A stretch of DNA of 25,084 bases. It comes from Gammaproteobacteria bacterium. GTDB taxonomy: Bacteria > Pseudomonadota > Gammaproteobacteria > Poriferisulfidales > Poriferisulfidaceae. Positions within the stretch are counted from its first letter, which is position 1, and every line of letters begins with the position of its first letter. The notes below the pieces were generated by a model. That model was not told where the DNA came from, made no database searches, and worked only from the letters and a program-made list of their open reading frames with translations. The stretch is from assembly GCA_007571105.1 (NCBI GenBank), contig RKRZ01000188.1, positions 1 through 25,084 on the forward strand, in the 5' to 3' direction. Shown in pieces: positions 7,405-15,031 of this stretch. The position numbers and the translations under genes were made by a program.

Positions 7405-8169
7405 TCACGCAAAATCAAAAGTGGCAACCACGGGCGCGTGATCAGACGGCGCCTCCCAGGTGCGCGGCTTCGAATCGATCCGGCATGAGTTACACGCTTC
7501 CGCTGCCTGAGCGTTCGCCAGAATCAAATCAATGCGCACACCGAAGTTGCGGCGGAACGCGCTGTTGCGGTAGTCCCACCAACTGTATGATTCCGCCGGC
7601 TGCTCAAACCGGCGGAAACAATCCTCAAAGCCGAGCTGGCAAATAGCGCGCAACCCTTCTCGCTCAGGCTCGGAACGCAGTAATTCTGAATCCCAATCCT
7701 CCGACAAATCTCTGTCTTCCGGCGCGATATTGAAATCGCCCACAATCACGTAGCGTTCATGACGGCCCGCGTCGTCCTCCAGGTGTTGCTGCAGCTTTGA
7801 TAGCCATTTGAGTTTATGCCGGTACTTGGGATCTCCAACCTCCTTGCCATTGACCACATACAGATTGAGTACGCGTACGCCGTCAATGGTGGCGCCCAAA
7901 ATCCGGCGCTCCTCGTCCTCCAGTCCCGGAATCGATGTCTGCACGTCCTCAACCGGCTTGCGCGTCAGCAAGGCAACGCCGTTATAGGCCTTCTGCCCGC
8001 AAAACGTCGCGTAGTATTCAAGCCCCTGCAAATCTTCCAGCGGAAAATCCTGGTTCTGGCATTTGGTCTCCTGCAGACACAGAACATCCACCGGATTCTC
8101 GTCCAGCCAGTAGCGCACATGGGACGCCCGCTTGCGCAGGGAATTCACATTCCAGGTCGCGATCTTCAT
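7405..8169 (-). CDS. xthA: Exodeoxyribonuclease III
   Basis: AP endonuclease and 3'-5' exonuclease of base excision repair, 254 aa, the usual size for this family. The ATG at 8169 gives the canonical N-terminus MKIATWNVNSLR; a 36-codon in-frame extension is rejected because it overlaps prlC and adds nothing family-like. Visible motifs are LCLQETK (catalytic Glu), NLYVVNGKE, VGDFNIAPEDRD (metal/phosphate residues Asp and Asn), RIDLILAN and the terminal SDHAPV with the catalytic Asp-His. The start overlaps the prlC stop as ATGA (8169-8166), so it is translationally coupled as the last gene of a gyrB-prlC-xthA unit. It ends 3 bp from the convergent lipoprotein gene. Confidence 0.96.
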   Translation of the reverse strand: MKIATWNVNSLRKRASHVRYWLDENPVDVLCLQETKCQNQDFPLEDLQGLEYYATFCGQKAYNGVALLTRKPVEDVQTSIPGLEDEERRILGATIDGVRVLNLYVVNGKEVGDPKYRHKLKWLSKLQQHLEDDAGRHERYVIVGDFNIAPEDRDLSEDWDSELLRSEPEREGLRAICQLGFEDCFRRFEQPAESYSWWDYRNSAFRRNFGVRIDLILANAQAAEACNSCRIDSKPRTWEAPSDHAPVVATFDFA

Positions 8170-10205
8170 GCGGCCAGACCCATTTGCCGCAATAGCGCAT
8201 CCGACTGCGGTTCCCGGCCGCGAAACGCCGCGAACATCTCGGCTGCCGGGCGTACCCCGCCGGCAGACAACAGGCATTTCTCAAAACGCTGCGCCACCTC
8301 GGGGTTGAACAGCCCCTCTTCCTCAAAAGCCTCAAAAGAATCGCCCGACAAGACTTCGGCCCACTTGTAGCTGTAATAGCCCGCCGTGTAGCCGCCTGAG
8401 AAAATGTGCTCGAAGGCTTGCGCCGTCCGCACAAACGAAGGCGTGTCAAGCAAATCGATTTCGGCGCGGATATCAGACAACAATTCCTCTACCCGCGCAC
8501 CCTGCCCGGGCTGATATTCCAAGTGCAGGAGAAAATCAAACAGGGCAAACTCCAACTGCCGCATGAGTGCCAGACCGGCCAGAAAGCGCCGGCTCTCCCG
8601 AAGCCGCTCCGTCAGCGCATGCGGAATTACTTCCCCCGTTTGGTAGTGCCGCGCAAAACGCTGCAGCACCTGCGGCTCCCAGCACCAATTCTCCATCCAT
8701 TGGCTCGGCCACTCCACCGCATCCCACTCCACGCCTTCAATGCCGGAGACGCTGGCACAATTCACCCGCGTCAGCATGTGATGCAGACCGTGCCCGAATT
8801 CATGAAACAGCGTCACCACGTCGGCATGCGTGAACAAGGACGGCACTTCCCCTGCCGGCGGCATGCCATTGCAGGTGAGATAGGCAACCCCGGGTTGGAT
8901 TTCGGCATCGCGCTGGCGGCGCTGCATGCAGACATCCATCCACGCGCCCCCATGCTTATCGGAACGAGCATAGGGATCAAGATAAAACTGGCCGCGCAAA
9001 TCACCCCCTGAATCCCTGATTTCGTAAAACCGGACATCCGAATGCCAGACCGCAGCATCCTCGCGGCGCACAATCTGAAGCCCGAACAATTCGGACACCA
9101 GATCCAACATTCCTTGAATGGTGGGGTCTGCGGCAAAGTAGGGCGCAACTTCTTCATCCGATAAATTGAGTTCACGCTCCCGAAGGCGCTCACTGACCCA
9201 GGCAAGATCCCAACGCTGAATGGGCTCTAATCCATATTCATTTTGAGCAAATTTTCTCAACGACTCTAATTCATTTTTCGCGGTCTGCTTCGCTCGATCT
9301 CTCAGATCGCCTAAAAAATCCAGCACTTCTTGGGGATTTTTCGCCATCCGGGTCTCCAGCTGGTGTTCCGTGATATTGTCGTATCCCAGCAGGCGCGCCG
9401 CTTTGTGGCGCAATTCGAGAATCTGTTCAATCGTCTCCGTATTGTCGTGTGTCGGATCGTGTGGCCCTTGATCCGATGCGCGCGTGGCGTGCGCGGTGTA
9501 GACCTCGCGCCGCAATTCCCGGTCCTGGGCATGAGAGAGAACCGCTTGCACACAGGGTGGCGTCAGATTGATTCGCCAACCCGACTCTCCGTGCGCTCGC
9601 GCATCGTCTTGCAACAGGGCGCGAACTCGTTCGGGTAAGCCCTCCAGGCGTGATTCGTCTGTAATCGACAATGACCAGGCTTGCGTGGAATCCGTGACAT
9701 TGTCGGTGAATTTCGCACAGGTGGCTGCCAGCGTCTGCTGGATCTGCGCAAATTCCGCTTTTTCTTTCTCCGCAAGCGCCACGCCGCCCAAGCGGAACGC
9801 TTGCAGTGCATGGCGGAGCTCCGCTTGGCGCTCAGTCGAAAGCGAGGCACCCAAATCGCTTTGATCAAGTTCAACGAATTTTGCATAGATTCCTTTATTT
9901 TGCGCTAAATATGTCTCATATTCCGTTATTTTCTCCAAACATGCGTTATAGGCCTCGCGCCATTGCGGCGTATTGAGTACCGCACGCAGGTGGCGCACCG
10001 GAGAGAATGCTTCATGCAGACGAGCCTCCGCCTGCTCAAGCGGAACCAGCAACTCCGCTTCCGTTGCTAATGCCGAGCACAGCGTCTCAAGCAATGCCTG
10101 ATTCTCTTCAATGATCTTCGTGATCGCGGGGACCGCATGCTCCGGCAGAATCCGGTCGAATGCGGGGAGCGGCAGCGCATCCAGCAGAGGGTTGGACGCG
10201 GGCAC
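8166..10205 (-). CDS. prlC: Oligopeptidase A (M3 family metallopeptidase)
   Basis: Cytoplasmic zinc oligopeptidase that degrades short peptides and cleaved signal peptides, 679 aa, nearly the length of E. coli OpdA. The N-terminus NPLLDALPLPAFDRILPEH lines up with OpdA. The zinc site is HEFGH at 468-472 with the third ligand Glu498 in WDAVEWPSQWMENW, and the C-terminal GGYTAGYYSYKWAEVL helix and FRGREPQ motif are present. The start is a GTG at 10205 directly after the gyrB TGA with no spacer, so it relies on gyrB translation. Two stretches of the gene (about 9230-9290 and 9890-9940) are distinctly more AT-rich than the rest. Having prlC directly behind gyrB is not an arrangement I recall as common. 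Confidence 0.95.
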   Translation of the reverse strand: MPASNPLLDALPLPAFDRILPEHAVPAITKIIEENQALLETLCSALATEAELLVPLEQAEARLHEAFSPVRHLRAVLNTPQWREAYNACLEKITEYETYLAQNKGIYAKFVELDQSDLGASLSTERQAELRHALQAFRLGGVALAEKEKAEFAQIQQTLAATCAKFTDNVTDSTQAWSLSITDESRLEGLPERVRALLQDDARAHGESGWRINLTPPCVQAVLSHAQDRELRREVYTAHATRASDQGPHDPTHDNTETIEQILELRHKAARLLGYDNITEHQLETRMAKNPQEVLDFLGDLRDRAKQTAKNELESLRKFAQNEYGLEPIQRWDLAWVSERLRERELNLSDEEVAPYFAADPTIQGMLDLVSELFGLQIVRREDAAVWHSDVRFYEIRDSGGDLRGQFYLDPYARSDKHGGAWMDVCMQRRQRDAEIQPGVAYLTCNGMPPAGEVPSLFTHADVVTLFHEFGHGLHHMLTRVNCASVSGIEGVEWDAVEWPSQWMENWCWEPQVLQRFARHYQTGEVIPHALTERLRESRRFLAGLALMRQLEFALFDFLLHLEYQPGQGARVEELLSDIRAEIDLLDTPSFVRTAQAFEHIFSGGYTAGYYSYKWAEVLSGDSFEAFEEEGLFNPEVAQRFEKCLLSAGGVRPAAEMFAAFRGREPQSDALLRQMGLAA

Positions 10206-12599
10206 TCAGATATCCAGGTTGCTGACCGAAAGGGCGTTTGCCTCAATGAAATTGCGGCGCGTTTCCGTATCTTCGCCCATCAGCGTAGAGAACAGATCAT
10301 CCGCTGACGGCTCATCTTCTATGCGCACCCGCAACAAGCGCCGGGTCTCCGGGCGCATGGTTGTCTCCCACAATTGCTCCGGATTCATTTCTCCCAAACC
10401 TTTGTAGCGCTGGATGGTCTGGCCGCGGCGTGCTTCTTCCAACAGCCAGTCATACAACAGTGCAAAATCCTCGGAGGCCTTTTGGCGATTCTTGCGTTCC
10501 ACCCGGGCACCCGGCTGCAGAAACTCCTGCTGCGAGAGCGCGTAGTCCCGAATTGCCAGATACTCCCGGGAAGCGAAGAAATCCTGATAGTAGACGTCCG
10601 AATTCACCAGCCCGTCAACCACACGTTCCAGTTTCAGACATAGCCCCGAGATCCGATCCCGCTCAACATACGCCCGGTATTCCCGGCTCTCCGGAGCCTG
10701 GTCCCGTGCTCGGGCAATCACCTCTTCTCCCCATGTCAACAGGCTTTTTTCATCGAGATCGCCTGCTTTTGGCCCAGGAATTCGCAAAAGATGGCCCAAA
10801 AACTCCGGATCATGGCGTTGCGCAAGCAATCTTTCGCTGGTTCGCGCCTTTCTGCACTTTTCCACAATTGACACAAAATCGTCTCTAGGAAGGGCTGTTC
10901 CGTTCGAATCGACATGCAAATGCGCATCTTCGGTGGCTTCTTCCTGTAAAAAGGCCGTCATTTCCTCTTCATCCAGCAAATATTTCTCTTTTTTCCCCTT
11001 TTTGACCTTATAAAGAGGCGGTTGCGCAATGTAAACGTAGCCTCGCTCGATCAATTCTCGCATTTCCCGGAACAGAAATGTCAGTAACAAGGTACGAATA
11101 TGTGCCCCATCCACGTCGGCATCCGTCATGATGATGATGCGGTGATAGCGCAGCTGCGCAATGTCAAACTCTTCGCGAAAGCCGGCTCCCAGCGCTGTAA
11201 TCAAGGCTGCGATCTCATCCGAACTCAAAACCCGGTCCGTCGGCGCGCGCTCAACGTTCAAAATCTTGCCCTTCAGCGGCAGAATCGCCTGGGTCGCCCG
11301 GTCCCGCCCCTGTTTGGCCGAGCCACCTGCAGAATCGCCCTCCACCAGGAAAAGTTCGGCGCGCTCCGGCAGGCTTTCCTGACAGTCCGCAAGTTTCCCC
11401 GGCAAGCCTCCGCTATCAAAGACCGTCTTGCGGCGTGCCGTTTCCCGAACCTTGCGCGCTTCTTCGCGCGCCTGCGCCGATCGGGCAATTTTCTCAACAA
11501 TATCACGGGCTTCTGCAGGGTGTTCGAGGAAAAAATCGCGCAACTGATCGCCCAGCACACGCTCGACGACGCCCTTGACTTCCGACGACACCAGCTTGTC
11601 TTTGGTCTGGGAGGAAAACTTCGGATCCGGAACCTTAATGGACAACACCGCCGTCAGTCCCTCGCGCGCATCCTCTCCGGTCAGCGCCACCGACAATTTC
11701 TTCCCCAGCCCCTCCTGTTCAACATAGGAGTTGACGGTTCGCGTGAGTGCAGCGCGAAATCCGGACAGGTGGGTGCCGCCATCGCGTTGGGGAATATTGT
11801 TGGTATAGCAGGAGATGTTTTCGTAGTAGGTGTGATTCCACTGCAGCGCCGCCTGGATGACAATGCCGTCTTCTTCTCCAGTGATCCAGATCACGCTCGG
11901 GTGCAGGGGTTCCTTGCCGGCATTAATGTGTTGAACGAATGCAGCGATTCCGCCTTCGTGGTGAAAAGCCTCGGTTTTACCGCTACGGTGGTCGGCCAGC
12001 ACGATCTTGACCCCGGAATTGAGAAACGACAGCTCGCGCAAGCGTGAGGCCAGCACCCCATACTGGAAATTGGTGTCGCCGAAGATCTCCGAAGAGGGCC
12101 AGAACCGAATGTTGGTGCCGGTACGGTCCGTATCTTCTTCCGCCGTCAGCGCGTTTTGGGGCAAGCCCAGCGCATATTCCTGCCGCCAACTCTTGCCGCC
12201 GCGATCAATTATCAGGCTGAGTCGCTCCGACAGGGCGTTCACAACCGACAGGCCCACCCCATGAAGCCCGCCGGAAACCTTGTAGGCATTATTGTCAAAT
12301 TTGCCACCTGCATGCAATTCGGTCATGACGACCTCCGCCGCCGAGCGACCTTCCTCGTGCATTTCAGTCGGGATGCCACGCCCGTTGTCCGACACAGACA
12401 CGGAACCATCCTCGTTGATGGTCACCTGGATTTCCGTACAGTGGCCGGCCAGCGCCTCATCGACAGAGTTGTCGACAACCTCGAACACCATGTGGTGCAG
12501 CCCGGTGCCATCATCGGTATCGCCGATGTACATTCCGGGACGTTTTCGTACTGCCTCCAAGCCCTTCAAAAGCTTGATATCTTCAGCCCCGTATGCCAT
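10206..12599 (-). CDS. gyrB: DNA gyrase subunit B
   Basis: ATPase and TOPRIM subunit of gyrase, which introduces negative supercoils. The 797-aa length is close to the E. coli protein and includes the extra domain inserted after the TOPRIM core typical of proteobacterial GyrB. Motifs seen are VVDNSVDEALAG (ATP site), DNGRGIP, GGLHGVG (112-ish), QRDGGTH, EGDSAGG at 420-426, DADVDG at 493-498 and the C-terminal RYKGLGEMNPEQLWETT. The residues equivalent to the classical quinolone-resistance sites in the TOPRIM region look wild type. The ATG at 12599 follows a 22-nt predicted leader from its own promoter. The Shine-Dalgarno sequence is weak. It is followed immediately by prlC. Confidence 0.98.
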   Translation of the reverse strand: MAYGAEDIKLLKGLEAVRKRPGMYIGDTDDGTGLHHMVFEVVDNSVDEALAGHCTEIQVTINEDGSVSVSDNGRGIPTEMHEEGRSAAEVVMTELHAGGKFDNNAYKVSGGLHGVGLSVVNALSERLSLIIDRGGKSWRQEYALGLPQNALTAEEDTDRTGTNIRFWPSSEIFGDTNFQYGVLASRLRELSFLNSGVKIVLADHRSGKTEAFHHEGGIAAFVQHINAGKEPLHPSVIWITGEEDGIVIQAALQWNHTYYENISCYTNNIPQRDGGTHLSGFRAALTRTVNSYVEQEGLGKKLSVALTGEDAREGLTAVLSIKVPDPKFSSQTKDKLVSSEVKGVVERVLGDQLRDFFLEHPAEARDIVEKIARSAQAREEARKVRETARRKTVFDSGGLPGKLADCQESLPERAELFLVEGDSAGGSAKQGRDRATQAILPLKGKILNVERAPTDRVLSSDEIAALITALGAGFREEFDIAQLRYHRIIIMTDADVDGAHIRTLLLTFLFREMRELIERGYVYIAQPPLYKVKKGKKEKYLLDEEEMTAFLQEEATEDAHLHVDSNGTALPRDDFVSIVEKCRKARTSERLLAQRHDPEFLGHLLRIPGPKAGDLDEKSLLTWGEEVIARARDQAPESREYRAYVERDRISGLCLKLERVVDGLVNSDVYYQDFFASREYLAIRDYALSQQEFLQPGARVERKNRQKASEDFALLYDWLLEEARRGQTIQRYKGLGEMNPEQLWETTMRPETRRLLRVRIEDEPSADDLFSTLMGEDTETRRNFIEANALSVSNLDI

Positions 12600-12627
12600 G
12601 ATCCAAAGCCCCGATACGCATTGAATT

Positions 12628-12656
12628 ATTTTACTTCGGCCCCGCCTTTAAGTCAA
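12628..12656 (-). promoter_or_regulatory. gyrB promoter
   Basis: On the minus strand TTGACT (12656-12651) is followed after exactly 17 bp by TAAAAT (12633-12628), five of six matches to each consensus. The -35 box lies in the last codons of recF, and the recF stop TAA (12650-12648) is in the spacer. The predicted start is near 12621. It would allow gyrB-prlC-xthA to be transcribed independently of dnaN-recF. Confidence 0.65.
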
Positions 12657-13718
12657 TGAAATGATCCCCTGTTCCACGTGGAACATTCGGCCTTCTGAAG
12701 CCATCGGAAAGGCCCCGGAAGGCCCGCCCACACAGCTGGCAAACAGCTGCGCTTCGCAGGCCGCCAATGCCTCCATCATCCGTTCCATATGACTGGCATC
12801 CAGCTCCGCCGCCAAGTCATCCACCAGCAGAATGCACCGCTCTCCTCGAATCTCCTGAAACAGCGCAATCTGTCCGAGCAACAGGCAGCCGGCAAGCAAT
12901 TTGGTCTGTCCCCGGGATGCGCAGCGCGCTGCCGGCATCCCGTCGAGCATCAATTCCACATCAGCTCGATGCGGTCCCACATCCGTCGCGATCCCCGACT
13001 GGCTCTTGTTCAAGGCCTCAAACAATCCCGTTTCTCGGTCAAATCCCGGACGATACGCAAATTCCAGTTGCTGGCCCGGAAGCAAAATCTGCGCAAACCC
13101 CTCAATTGAATCACGCGCTTCCGCCAAATAGCGGTCGCGCTGCTCATCCATGAGCGTGCCGGCCTCGGCCAGGGGGGCGTTCCAGGCTTGCGGGTTTTGC
13201 TGCGCTTTAAGTGCGGCGTTGCGCTGCTTTAATGCGCGTTGATAACTTGCCCAGGTGCTCCGATATTCCGGTTCCACGTGGAACACGCCCCAATCCAGCC
13301 ATGATCGGCGCCGCGCCGGCGCGCCATGCACCAAAGCCTGGCTGTCCGGGTGAATGCTCTGAACTGCCAGTCGCGGCGCCAAGTCCGCCAGTCCCTTCAA
13401 TGTCTCCTGACCACAGCGCAATTCCAAGGAATCGGCAGTCCGTTGCTGGCTCAGCCAGAAGGGCGGTGCCTCTTCTTTTGCGCCTTCCGGCTGCACTTGC
13501 CCGCGGATCAGATAATGTGTTTCGCCCTGCGTAATCAACTCGCGGGCCTTGTCCGTTCGGAAACTGCGCCCCCGTGCAAGCAGGTCGATGGCTTCCAGCA
13601 GCGTGGTCTTGCCCGCCGCGTTGGCCCCCGTAATCAGATTTAATGTAGCGTGAAACTCAAGTTCCGGAACTTCACGCAGACAACGCAACCCCTGGACTTC
13701 CAGGCGGGACAAGTGCAC
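12648..13718 (-). CDS. recF: DNA replication and repair protein RecF
   Basis: SMC-like ATPase that helps load RecA at gaps during recombinational repair. The 356-aa length matches the family. Walker A is GANAAGKT at 31-38, the signature-like region is ASRGQTK and Walker B is CILLVDDLAAELD. The start is a GTG at 13718, six bases after the dnaN stop, giving MHLSRLEVQGLR, the expected RecF N-terminus. The gene contains two palindromes that look like parS (12670-12685 and 13270-13285), read in the protein as MFHVEQ and VFHVEP. The first falls in the last dozen or so codons, in a tail that need not be structurally constrained. Confidence 0.96.
   Translation of the reverse strand: MHLSRLEVQGLRCLREVPELEFHATLNLITGANAAGKTTLLEAIDLLARGRSFRTDKARELITQGETHYLIRGQVQPEGAKEEAPPFWLSQQRTADSLELRCGQETLKGLADLAPRLAVQSIHPDSQALVHGAPARRRSWLDWGVFHVEPEYRSTWASYQRALKQRNAALKAQQNPQAWNAPLAEAGTLMDEQRDRYLAEARDSIEGFAQILLPGQQLEFAYRPGFDRETGLFEALNKSQSGIATDVGPHRADVELMLDGMPAARCASRGQTKLLAGCLLLGQIALFQEIRGERCILLVDDLAAELDASHMERMMEALAACEAQLFASCVGGPSGAFPMASEGRMFHVEQGIISLT
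12670..12685. promoter_or_regulatory. parS site 1 (ParB-binding palindrome), perfect
   Basis: TGTTCCACGTGGAACA is a perfect 16-bp palindrome and matches the chromosomal parS sequence of gammaproteobacteria such as Pseudomonas as I know it. It lies in the recF 3' end, 13 bp upstream of the gyrB -35 box and about 2.3 kb from the proposed origin. The parA/parB genes are not in the window. Confidence 0.85.
13270..13285. promoter_or_regulatory. parS site 2 (ParB-binding palindrome), one base off
   Basis: GGTTCCACGTGGAACA differs from site 1 only at the first base; the inner 14 bp are palindromic. It lies exactly 600 bp from site 1 within recF. Two such 14-mers in a single gene are very unlikely by chance. 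Confidence 0.8.
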
Positions 13719-13724
13719 CGGAAA

Positions 13725-14837
13725 TCAGGTTCGCATCGGCATGATGATGTGCGTGCCGTCTGTTTTCTCTCCGGACGTCAACAAAATGCTGCTGGTCTCA
13801 TTCTTCAGCCAGAGCACCACGTCGTCGGCCTGCATATTCTGGAGCGCATCCGATAAGTATTTGATACTCATAGAAATTTCTACCGGGTCGCCGGAATATT
13901 CCACTTCGAATTCCTCGACGCCTCCATCCCCCACATTGTTCTGGCAACTGATTTCGAGCCGTTCGCCAAGGCTCAGCTTAATGCCCTTGAGCGCCTCATC
14001 CGAAACCGACTCCAGGCGCTCGGTCGCCGACAAAAAGCTGCGCCGATTCACCGTGGCGCTGATTTCCCGATCGGTCGGAACCACGGCGCGATAATCCGGA
14101 TACTTGCCTTCCACCAAAATTGTCTGCAAAACCTGGTTGCCGCCGCCAATCTCCGCGCGCAGATGGTTGCCGGCCAGCCGAAGCACAACGTCGCCTTCAG
14201 AATCGCCCTGCAGGCATTTGATTAATTCCTCCACGCTCTTGTTGGGCAGAATCAACTGTGTCGGCTCCCGGATTCCCGTCTCCAGCGGGTATTCCATCAC
14301 CGCCATGCGGTGTCCGTCCGTCGCGGCGGCAGCGATCTTGTCCGGAGCCACATCCAACAGAACTCCCATCAAGTAATAACGCATGTCGTTCGCCGCGGTG
14401 GCATATTTCACCGGCGCAAGCAGACCCATCAGAATTTCTGCAGGAATTTCAATGCGTTGCTCTTCCTCTTTGGATTCCATGCTGGGGAATGCTTCCGGGT
14501 CCCGCGTCACCATCGTGTAGTTGCTGCTCTTGTGGTTGAAGCGCATGAGGTTCTGCTCGGCATCGTGCTCGAACACAATCTCCGCATCACTGGGAAACCG
14601 GGAACAAACGGCCAGCAATTTTCTGGCAGGCAGGGTGCAGGGGATCAGGTCCTCCCCCTTGACTTCGACCATAAAACTCAAGCGCAAATTGTTGTCGGTC
14701 GCCGTGAACGTCACGCTGTCGGAGGTCGGCTCAATAAGAAAATCAGTCGTGGCGCTGACCGTTTGGGGTCCGGGAACAATGCCGGCGAGCTTGCTCAGCG
14801 GCGCCACGAGTTGAGATTGTTCAATAGTAAATTTCAT
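13725..14837 (-). CDS. dnaN: DNA polymerase III subunit beta (sliding clamp)
   Basis: Ring-shaped processivity clamp of the replicase, 370 aa, close to the family length of about 367. The sequence covers the three repeated clamp domains, with recognisable FTIEQSQLVAPLSKLAGIV at the N-terminus, LPARKLLAVCSRFP, the conserved YYLMGVLLD and DGHRMA, and the C-terminal GEKTDGTHIIMPMR, which ends in the typical PMR(T). The ATG at 14837 is preceded by an AGGA ribosome site. recF follows after 6 bp. The gene begins the rightmost leftward unit after the proposed origin, and no clear sigma70 promoter was identified in the 194-bp gap. Confidence 0.98.
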   Translation of the reverse strand: MKFTIEQSQLVAPLSKLAGIVPGPQTVSATTDFLIEPTSDSVTFTATDNNLRLSFMVEVKGEDLIPCTLPARKLLAVCSRFPSDAEIVFEHDAEQNLMRFNHKSSNYTMVTRDPEAFPSMESKEEEQRIEIPAEILMGLLAPVKYATAANDMRYYLMGVLLDVAPDKIAAAATDGHRMAVMEYPLETGIREPTQLILPNKSVEELIKCLQGDSEGDVVLRLAGNHLRAEIGGGNQVLQTILVEGKYPDYRAVVPTDREISATVNRRSFLSATERLESVSDEALKGIKLSLGERLEISCQNNVGDGGVEEFEVEYSGDPVEISMSIKYLSDALQNMQADDVVLWLKNETSSILLTSGEKTDGTHIIMPMRT

Positions 14838-15031
14838 GGGTCCTAATTCTTGTTGTTATTAAGCCGCGGCGGATTCGGGGAAAAGCCAAAAAACACTATG
14901 GATATCAAAGCGTTTCCTGGTCGCTCTGCGGTGGATAAGGGAATGTGGGGTGGGCATGAATCCGGAAGCGGAGAGGGGATCAACAGAGAAGCGTCAGTTG
15001 TGAATAAGTTATCCACATGATTTTGCCCGAC
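14838..15031. other. Putative oriC: dnaN-dnaA intergenic region with DnaA boxes
   Basis: This 194-bp gap holds two perfect DnaA boxes (TTATNCACA) in inverted orientation one base apart: TTATTCACA on the minus strand at 15007-14999 and TTATCCACA on the plus strand at 15009-15017. A third box, 8 of 9 matches (TTATCCACC, minus), lies at 14938-14930. An IHF-like site TATCAA-N4-TTT (12 of 13 to WATCAANNNNTTR) lies at 14903-14915. The plus strand changes from C-rich in dnaN to strongly G-rich here (14941-15000: 26 G, 8 C by hand). Moderately A/T-rich stretches flank the boxes, but no textbook unwinding element is obvious. The region also holds the dnaN leader. Confidence 0.6.
14999..15017. promoter_or_regulatory. 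Pair of inverted perfect DnaA boxes
   Basis: TGTGAATAA-G-TTATCCACA: two consensus DnaA-binding 9-mers head to head around a single G, 15 bp downstream of the dnaA stop codon. Such close inverted pairs are expected to bind DnaA cooperatively. Confidence 0.8.

Noticed and set aside
8170..8277. 36-codon N-terminal extension of exonuclease III
   Set aside because: The family begins with MKIATWN; the extension overlaps prlC and is unrelated to the family.
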